Translations under genes and position numbers: made by a program
In this document: positions 55,984 to 64,000 of the stretch, piece after piece
Layout: every line of letters starts with the position of its first letter
How positions within the stretch are numbered: the stretch's first letter is position 1
Notes under the pieces: model-generated
The model's database searches: none
Told to the model about the DNA's origin: nothing
The model's input: only the letters and a program-made list of their open reading frames with translations
Assembly (NCBI GenBank): GCA_032718475.1
Contig: JAUCBJ010000603.1
Coordinates: 25,470-89,469 of the forward strand
Direction: 5' to 3'
Source: Nemertoderma westbladi
Taxonomy: Eukaryota > Xenacoelomorpha > Nemertodermatida > Nemertodermatidae
Length of the DNA: 64,000 nt

Positions 55984-57102
55984 CAAGAGTTAACAGTCTG
56001 GAATGATTCTCTCGTTATACTTTGCATTCATTCAAGATTGAAACTGGTACAGGCTTCTAAAACGTGGGTGAATGAGCAGATCGAATTCTGTACTGATACG
56101 TATAAAGGGATTATGTTGTATAATTTATTGTCCATTTGGATTTGTTGTCAATCAGTCAAATAAATAAATGGGCAAGTTCACGGAATGATGGGAAATCCGA
56201 ATCAATGTGCTCACTGGGCCAAAAGAGTAGGAATTTGCTTAATGAGGTATATATATACCACCACCCCCTCCCCCCACACTCCATAAACGTTTATTGCCAC
56301 CAGTCCTGGCCCTTTAGATCAATGTTCCAACAATGGACGGGCGCAATTGTAACTACCATCGCGATATACATGTTAGCCGGCCGGTATATGACCGGTTTGG
56401 TTCACTGTAAACAGTCTCCCAAGAGGGCCCCTACCGGGCATGCGAACAATGGGAACAATCACTTAGAAAGCCATTAGCAGTGTGGTGTAATGAGGGCCCC
56501 ATTGTCAGGTCTCGATTGACTCAAAAATCGAGGTAAAATGAGCCAAAGGTAGACCAGTATGGGGGTACTGGGCCACTTCGCCGCTGTAGTAGGAGGATAA
56601 TTGCTTGAAGTGTTTTCAAGATTACCCATTTAGCCCCATTGTTGGGGCCGCTTATAGGAGGGGCAAGTGGTTGTGAAACCAACCTCTCGCTACGATTACG
56701 CTTTGTGTTTGACCAATCGAGAGCCCAGCGCCTCAATATGTGTGCATCCAAGTGTTTGGCGTTAGTCGTGAGTGGCGCAGCGATTATAATAAGATGGCTG
56801 CCCCGACGCCAGCCTGTCTCCTCTCAAGAAATAGAGTTCGCTTGCTCCAGATATATCTATTACTGATTTTACCTAAAGGGCAGCGACCAATGAGCGCCTT
56901 CGGTTTGCGCAGTTAGGCCGAGTTTTAGCAGTTTCTCGGAGGTGTATGGTGAGTTAAACATCTCCTTCTTAGATAAGTGGGCTTTTAACACGCTTGATAG
57001 TTTGAAGAAGATTTATTTAACTGCGATTTAACTTCGTAAAAGTTTTATGTAGATATAAATCTTTATAGGAAAGTTAATTTTTCGCTGCTAATTTCAGTTA
57101 CC
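55091..57102. other. no gene; long G/C homopolymers; 5' flank of the exon at 57103
   Basis: G run at about 55197-55212, C runs at about 55897-55910 and 55952-55980 (near 30 bases). CCAAT-type words near 56715 and 56889 may belong to the promoter of the gene starting at 57103. Confidence 0.5.
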
Positions 57103-57487
57103 ATGATATTAAACATGGAGAATCAATGCCCAATCAAGGAGATGCAATCGGAGACACCGGAGAATCCTAAAAAACTAAAACTGTCATCCCCTGAAGAAGA
57201 ACCCCGAAGAAAGACCATCCGAACTTCCTTCGGAATCGATGATATCCTCGGATTAAGTAAACCCGGACCGCCTAGTAAACCCCCTAGCAACCACTCAGCT
57301 TTCACCCCTCCAGTTTCTACCCTCCCTGTGCATCCTTTGGCCACTCACATTCCTTCTGGAATGGCATCTGGGTTGCTAGGCTACCAACTTGGTCCTTTGT
57401 GTCCGTCTTGGTTGGCCTGTCGTGGACCTCCAACAGTCAGTCTACCCACTCTCCTACCTCCTCCTCAATTTGTTCTACCGAGTTCAG
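57103..57487 (+). CDS. probable first exon of a homeobox-type repressor (EH1 motif)
   Basis: The frame opens at ATG 57103 (A at -3); a second ATG at 57115 (A at -3, G at +4) is equally good. Residues 42-51, SFGIDDILGL, are an engrailed-homology-1 (octapeptide) motif, which recruits Groucho/TLE co-repressors. The rest is Pro/Ser-rich with LLGYQLGPLCPSW near residue 95. The frame ends soon after TCAG|GTGATT, a plausible splice donor at 57488, so this is read as coding exon 1. The GFGIQEILGL-type motif of Vsx proteins and the FYIEDILG of Hhex are the closest I recall, so Vsx-like is favoured, weakly. No homeodomain (WFQNRR) exon is visible to 64 kb, so a long intron is implied. Confidence 0.6.
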
Positions 57488-58564
57488 GTGATTAATTATA
57501 TTTAATACTTATATTGTACACTTTGTATAATAAATTCAAACCTTCTTTGTATTAGAGTTTATACGATTAGATCTCAACAAAGACATGTAAACAAAATGCT
57601 GTAAAACACTTTAATTAGTTCATAGACAAGTAAAATTAGAACAAGTAAAATTTTGCCGAGCCTCACGTTCTTAAAATGTCTCAAAATTTCATGCTGAAAG
57701 AAAAATGTTCATAAATTGTTCTAAAATTTTAATAGCACATAATGATATCTTAACTGGAGGCAAAATCCTTCTAAAGGTCTGTTACATCTCTTTCAGTGTC
57801 ACAGGCTAGTTGTAGAATGTAGATCTAACTTATACAAATTACTATGATTTCTGATCATATTTACAAAAAAATAACGAAAATGTACTATGTTCAACATTTG
57901 TGCGAAATTTGAAGGCGATTCCGAATAAGTGAGTTATTAGTTCTCGATTTTACTTATAACATCATTGTTAAAAAATCAATTTCATATTATTTTACTAAAA
58001 ATGCATTACCTAACAGGCAGGCTTATATATTGCAAAACATCAAAACTGATATTTGAAAAATAGCAACGGCCAGGATAACTTTCTTAGCTAAAATTATTTT
58101 CGTTGTGTGTTTTATCTGTATAATGACGGACAAACCAACAGACAGAAAGATAGAGACAGTCAGACAGAAGTTGCCAAATTTGAAAACTTCCGTGTACTTT
58201 TATTCCGTGGTCATATATTATAATCAAGTGTAATTGAATAAATTATTTAATGAAATAACTCCATACAGTAAGTAGATCTGTATATTGTTATCATTGGTCT
58301 AAATATGGGATATAAATGGAGCCAATCCAACTGAAATTTTATACCGAATGTAAATGTTTTGGGTGAAAACGTTGAGAATGATCTCAATGTTGTGTAACAC
58401 AACATTCACCAGTCCGAGGGTAACTCTAGTGGTTGGTTGTATAAGTACTAACTCTGAAGTTAAGTGCAAAACAAAGTGTTACATTTTGGTGCAAACGAGA
58501 ACACTACCGTTACCCTGAAATGTAACACATTCTAATGTCATTACAAATATTTATTAACACTCTA
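57488..58564 (+). other. probable intron; includes an RTE-like tail near 57.9-58.2 kb
   Basis: Starts with the candidate donor GTGATT. At about 57900-58180 the words TTTGAAGGCGATTCCGAATA, GAGTTATTAG and a GACAGACAG-type tail resemble an RTE-like 3' end. Confidence 0.4.
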
Positions 58565-59035
58565 CAACTACTATATTTGGCCAGCTGCATTGAAGCTGCA
58601 CATTGTAATGATTTGCTGACAAAACAAAAAAATATTTTTGCCGCCACCATACAATCCACAATTGGCGCCACAATCAATGCAGCGTGCATTAAGAATGCTA
58701 TGCCGCCTTATAAACAAAATTACACCGCCACAACTCCCTGAAAGTCATGGGCTGTCCACCATGCTTATTTTCTCAAAGCACTACATTGTGCACAGCCTGG
58801 TCCACACAATGCCCTGCAAAGCGGAGGCGGCTTTGTTCAATAGTCTAAAGCTTGGTGGAACCAATGAAACACCTCCAATGTTATATGATGTATGGTTGTA
58901 CTTAACACGTGAACCCAACGTAGCCCTCTCGTGAATGTGCCATCCAGAGATTTGGTGTCTTCGGCAGTTAGAGCCCAGCATGGACTCCCATACAGCCCAG
59001 CTTGGGCTTTCCCTTACGTGATTACTCCAAAACAT
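58565..59035 (-). mobile_element. LINE copy 7: C-terminus and 3' UTR
   Basis: The minus strand encodes YNIGGVSLVPP and a SMLGSNCRRHQISGWH stretch that aligns to SPCWALTAEDTKSLDG, then the 3' UTR shared with copy 3, ending TATAGTAGTTGTAG at 58565. Frames are broken. Confidence 0.85.
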
Positions 59036-61395
59036 TAAACTGTAACCAGTTTGTTTATAGTTTTGGAAAAATAACGTGCCATATAACCTGCTCTTTTCCC
59101 GTAATTGGAAATTTAACATTTAACCTTGAGACGAGATTTGAATTTGCCGAGATTTATTTCCAGAGATTGAATGCCACGTGATCACTTGAATAACGGTGCT
59201 GTAACTAACATCAATGTTGAAACTTAAGGACGTTTAGATGATTAACAATGACAATAGTCTTTAAACGATTTACTCTTGTAACTCTGGCTTGTGGGGGAGC
59301 ATCCCTGCAAGTGGATTGATTCGGTTTAGTTACCGTTTTGCGATGCCCTATAAGTGGAATTGACGGGGGGTAATTGCCCCTTTTATTAGAGCAAACTGTT
59401 TGCGATGGGCAACCACGCCCGTTCCGAGCCCCGCGAAGGAAATGTGAATTAGTTGGACTTCATTTTATTTCGAGTTGAATGAGAGTTGCTATTCAAATTG
59501 GAATTGATTTCTAATGATTGCTGTGGAGTAAATGAGAGGTTTTAATGCCTGGGATGTGGGGAAAAGCTATCACAACTAATTTATTGTACGAATACACTAT
59601 TATTACATTTGGACTAGAGATCCATCTAATTTTATAGTTAAATAGATAGATTGATAGAAAATAATTTACTGATACTTCATCTATTTCTCTTTAATCTTTA
59701 TAATATACCTATATATCCCGGGTAATATAATGTGTTAAATATAAATACATTAGATTTATATCCCGTATACACACTATGTGCATTCGTCAAAAGTCAATAG
59801 TTAAAGTTACCCACTTTGTAAAATACCAGTAAACGGATGACACAATACTTTAACCTAAGCCGCACTTCTAAGCTTTAATCACAAGACGTCAAACACCCAA
59901 CCAAGTCTGAATGGCGGGTAGTTACTGATAGGCTGTTATCTGTAGGATATGACAGTAGCAATATGCCTAATATAAGATGAAGACAACTCCTCTTGTCATT
60001 ATGCCGATGACAAACCTCTCGCGAAATAACATGTATGATCATATTCGAACAGATAAATCCAAAGTCAAATTCAGTAAGATATTATGAATAAATTTACGTA
60101 TTACAAGATATGTATAATAGCTTTATTCATATATATTCCTTATGATCCCAAAGTATATGTATTATATTACTATATATAAGTATTAACTTCGCCCCAAATG
60201 TTTGTTTTGGTTTCATCAAGTTAAACAATTCGCATTATCAATAGCCAATAGGTTATCTTCTGATAGTATTGCTGATGTTTCTTTAATAAAGTAATGAGGC
60301 TTGATTGTACTGTACATGTACATGTACAACCTCTGTGACATCGTTATGCCAAAACATAGAGCGGTGCAACCCCGTAAGCACAACGGGTATATCTTACTGG
60401 GGCCTCTGATATCGTGGTGAAACAGATAAAAATATGGATTACCTTGTTCTATGGCGAGAATGTACTGCATAATACTACGGTAAATAATACACGTTGGTGA
60501 GGCCTTCGCGCAGCACGAGGCTTAGTTATGAGATACAGATTAATATTGAGCGATTCTACTGTATCACAAACTCGGTATTTAAAAAATTTAACCAAACACC
60601 AGTAAATCGAAGAGAGGGGATTAAAGCCCCCCCACCTCCATCAACGCCCCTCTCAATCTGCACCACCCCAACCCAAAGGTGCACAGGGGATTGATGAAAG
60701 GCAGGTATTAACAGGGAATTTGTGTTTTAAAAGTTATATATTATATTTTTTTAATATAACACAAAATACAACTGGAAGCGATTCACAAAAACTCATAAAG
60801 TAATATATTAAATATTTTAGGCGTGGAGGCGACCCGATTTGTAAGAAATATTAAAACTTACCTTATGCCGTTAGTATTGAAACTGAAATATTAATTTATC
60901 AACATTTTGTCAACGCCTCAACGAAATTATTTAGCTAATTATTCTAAAGAATCACGATTAAATACTCAACCAATCATTTTGTAAGGTAAACACAATAAGC
61001 AAGGAAGCTCTCTTATTAGTCTGGCTCATTACATTGCTGCCTTTCAATAGTGGTGAGGTGGGACGTGTTGGACTGGTTCCCAGTTAGGCTACAGTAGGCA
61101 ATAGCAAGCATGCCTTGGAATGAGGGAGCTAGAAGTAGTATAGAATTACGTTTAGATCAATTAAAAACACATTTCTTATAGCAAATCACTTGAACTAATT
61201 AAAAACTATAATGGAATGGGGTATGGGGATTACAGCTGTATAATTTTTAAGTATAATTATTTAAACTTATAAATAAAATAATTAATTTCTATTAAAAGTC
61301 ATGTTGAAAATGCTGTTTTTACCCTAACCAACTGAATTAATTTTAATTTAATTAATTACCTGCTATTATCTTAGCTTCTCGAAGGCCAGACGCAA
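59036..61395. other. no gene recognised; candidate regulatory island at 59.22-59.58 kb
   Basis: 59220-59580 is GC-richer and repeat-free, with homeobox-like TAAT core words, in the presumed intron of the EH1 gene. The rest is AT-rich with no supported ORF. Confidence 0.3.
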
Positions 61396-61545
61396 ATTCA
61401 ACTTGGAAAATTTCTAAACTTTTGCCAGACTACATGTGTACCAAGTTTGGTTAATTATCGAGATTTGTCTGATTTATTAACGTTTAAAATTGAACACAAC
61501 AGAACGACAAAACAACAGAGCAACAGAACGACAGACACATCGATT
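61396..61545 (+). mobile_element. RTE-like LINE/SINE 3' tail remnant
   Basis: CTACATGTGTACCAAGTTTG, a GATTTGTCTGATTTATTAACG block, then an (ACA/ACGACA)n tail. Similar layout to the block at 6200-6360. Confidence 0.45.
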
Positions 61546-62369
61546 GAGTTAGTGGTACCTGTATGCTAAGCGTCGCTTATTTTCATGGCTGGCCCCACAG
61601 CTAACGCTCAGTAGCCTCAGCCTGTACTTCACCAAGGGCCGCCAATGCCCGTATTATTGATCAAGTCAACATTATTATTCTACAGCTTCAGGCTTTTACA
61701 TTAAGTATCTCATTCCGTCAATCCCACAGGGATAATAGCAATTATCTGATATCTGCACCTCAATACATTGTGTGATATGTGAATCATACTAATCATAGGG
61801 AGTCGATATATATAATGTAACCCGGGGAGGGTGGAATCTTCTTAGATACTTTACGATATCAACACCGCGCCGTGGGTGGAATATCGTTTTATCTGCATCG
61901 TTTTGCCATAGCCAACATAACCTGCGGGAGATGCCACTTGGCTGAGGGCGATTTGTACTGATACCGGTATAAGTTTCCCGATGATTAAAATAAGCTGTGT
62001 TGTTTTTAATGGGGCAAAGAAACAAAGACACTCATAGAAACACCACCGATAATGTATAGGCCTACATAATGTAATGTCAGGTACTTTGCCTCGATAGTTA
62101 GGCAATAAACATGTTGTTTATCAAACATGTTGGTTTCATGTTTTATTTTAATAATAGTGATCAGGGACGATTGCCATTTATTCACCATTGTTATGTTAAC
62201 TCCAAACGCAAGACTGAGTAATAATAATAGGTAATAATAATATGGGCCAGTTCAGAACCACACATGTATATAGGCCTATCATATTAATTTATGGCATAAT
62301 TAATACCGGACAAATCCTCGAATAAAAATTAAATGTAATATGAATGTGAGAACCGCTTAGGCTTAGTAA
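61546..62369. other. no gene recognised
   Basis: Unique sequence; short ORFs only. Confidence 0.45.
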
Positions 62370-62572
62370 GCCAAGGAATATCTGTTCACCACCATGGGTG
62401 ATCTTCCACAGTAAACCCTTCCACTCTGTTTCCTAAAGGAATGCCTGTTCACCACCATGATGGGTGATCTTCCACAGTAAACCCTCGGCACTCCGTTTCC
62501 TAAAGTAATGCCTGTTCACCACCATGGGTGATCTTCCACAGTAAACCCTACCACTCTGTTTCCCAAGTTGCC
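62370..62572. repeat. tandem repeat of about 68 bp, three copies
   Basis: Unit CTGTTCACCACCATGGGTGA, TCTTCCACAGTAAACCC, CACTC(T/C)GTTTCC; the middle copy has an extra ATG triplet. Confidence 0.9.
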
Positions 62573-62704
62573 TTGGGAAAATTAAATGTAATAAAACCGC
62601 AATTAATTCCCTACACCAACCTCGGCAAATCCTTCGGCAAAGGGTGTTACTGGGTCTTGACAATGATTTGTTACCGTAGTAGTTACCTAATTTCTTAAGT
62701 GTGT

Positions 62705-62940
62705 ATAATAGTTAATGTCTGTGCACCCTGCACCATGCACCATGCACCTGCACCCAGCACCATGCACCTGCACACTGCACCATGCACCCTGCACCCTGCA
62801 CCATGCACACTGCACCATGCACCTGCACCCAGCACCATGCTCCTGCACCTGCACCATGCACCATGCACCTGCACCCAGCACCATGCACCTGCACACTGCA
62901 CCCTGCACCCTGCGCCCTGCACCCTGCGCCCAGCACAGTG
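62705..62940. repeat. CTGCACC(C/A)TGCACCATGCAC minisatellite
   Basis: Low-complexity array of six- and seven-base words (TGCACC, ATGCAC, CAGCAC). Open on both strands, which yields at least five spurious Cys/His/Gln-rich ORFs. Confidence 0.95.
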
Positions 62941-64000
62941 TACAGCTCATTGTTATAGTACAATACGTACGAAATCACTGTAATTATTAACGGCGTTAAG
63001 AAACGCCTCACAATTTATTTGATAAATACATTTGTGATTTAATTTATTTCTAACTCAATACAGTTACAATTGATACGGCAAAAGTTCAAAATAATTAATT
63101 TTTGAAAGTTTTATAGCTTCAATAATGGCTTCAATGATTGGGGCTTGTCGCCCTCTAGAAAGAAGTCATGTCAGGAAGAAGTAATTAAAAGTAGATACAG
63201 CGGTCTAATTTGTCTGAAAAACGCAAGAATGTTACATTGAACGTCCTAACCGAGCTATATCAGACTCTTTCTAAGTTTTTTCGTATTTTGAACCTAAATT
63301 ATTGCATTCAAATCCAAATCTGTGAAAAGCCTCAAATCACATCTAGCAATTCTCGCGAAATCTAGCAATATGATAGAGAATAAGAATATTATGATAGGGA
63401 ATATTCCAGATAAAGAGCTCGCTAATGTTTCAATGTAATGTTAAAACGCAGAAAGTTAGATAATTTTTGCCAGATTTGTAAATAATTGCAATTGTGGGCG
63501 CCGTATATGTGGCACTCCTAAATAAAATGCCAGAAAATTGTAAAACAAATAGTCATAATTAAATACACATTAAATATAATGTTGATAAATTGTTTGCATT
63601 TACACCAAACACATCGCTGGAACTCATCTATCCAGGAGCAGTGCTGTCTTCCTATGTAATCATAGACAGAAGAACAAAACCTTATCCGGGAAGAGTACAG
63701 TTAGTTTAAATTATCGGAAGTAGCATTGTATCCAATTGTCAGCTTTAATTTAAAACTTTCAGCCGAACTACAACGAATGTCAGAACATATCCGCTAATTT
63801 ACCGAGGCGTTTTGCGAAATTTACAGCCGCAGGAAAGGCGACAATGGCCGCGATTACTGGACGAAGAGGAAACCGTTTCCTGGTGGCGAACGCGTGTCAC
63901 CCAAACCCGACCCCGCCCCACCCCCGGAGGCTCACCAATTTTTTAATGTGATGAGAGAGTTGTCTTACTTACTCGCAATAGGATCTCAAGTTTCTATTTG
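62941..64000. other. no gene recognised
   Basis: Unique sequence to the window end; a GC-rich patch at about 63830-63940 has no ORF or motif I can support. Confidence 0.45.

Noticed and set aside
62687-63011. Cys-rich ORFs on both strands
   Set aside because: They read the TGCACC minisatellite; open in most frames.

Overview
The window is eukaryotic (animal) genomic DNA, AT-rich, with intron-scale gene spacing and a very high load of transposable elements, satellites and homopolymer tracts. The mix (Bel/Pao and Ty3/Gypsy LTR elements, a LINE family in several decayed copies, RTE-like tails, a natterin/aerolysin-like gene and an EH1-bearing homeobox-type first exon) suggests a marine invertebrate. 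I cannot name the species.

Layout. 1-4.3 kb: a 233-bp tandem repeat, a tRNA-like SINE, a long near-palindromic satellite, a 1.9-kb segment bounded by 53-bp inverted repeats that carries one intact ORF (C2H2 finger, acidic repeats, coiled-coil repeats) behind a CCAAT/TATA promoter, a foldback MITE and a minisatellite. 6.9-33.7 kb: one three-layer nest of LTR retrotransposons. The oldest is a Bel/Pao relic on the minus strand (element A; LTRs 6859-7411 and 33129-33684). It was split by a nearly intact Ty3/Gypsy element on the plus strand (7609-14740, 417-bp LTRs, TSD AAGT, tRNA-Pro-type primer site) and by a 14.3-kb Bel/Pao element on the minus strand (element B, 18209-32552, TSD ATTGT). 33.7-64 kb: a natterin-like pore-forming-protein gene (minus, 36-37 kb), several satellites, a foldback element at 49.7-50.7 kb, at least seven copies of one LINE family in both orientations, and a probable first exon of a homeobox gene (57.1 kb) whose homeodomain exon is not in the window.

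The most unusual object is element B. Beside its gag-protease-RT-RNase H-integrase polyprotein it carries extra coding capacity: a charged coiled-coil ORF before gag, an Asn-rich, repeat-rich and Arg-rich extension of Gag, and, downstream of pol, an ORF with the features of a DEDD-type 3'-5' exonuclease followed by an ORF with three CCHC zinc knuckles. Its LTR and 3' UTR also form a train of about ten perfect or near-perfect short hairpins. The downstream exonuclease plus zinc-knuckle cargo is the best candidate here for a previously undescribed system. The copy shown has several stops and frameshifts, many of them at homopolymers or micro-duplications, so it is probably a recently dead or imperfectly sequenced copy of a functional family.
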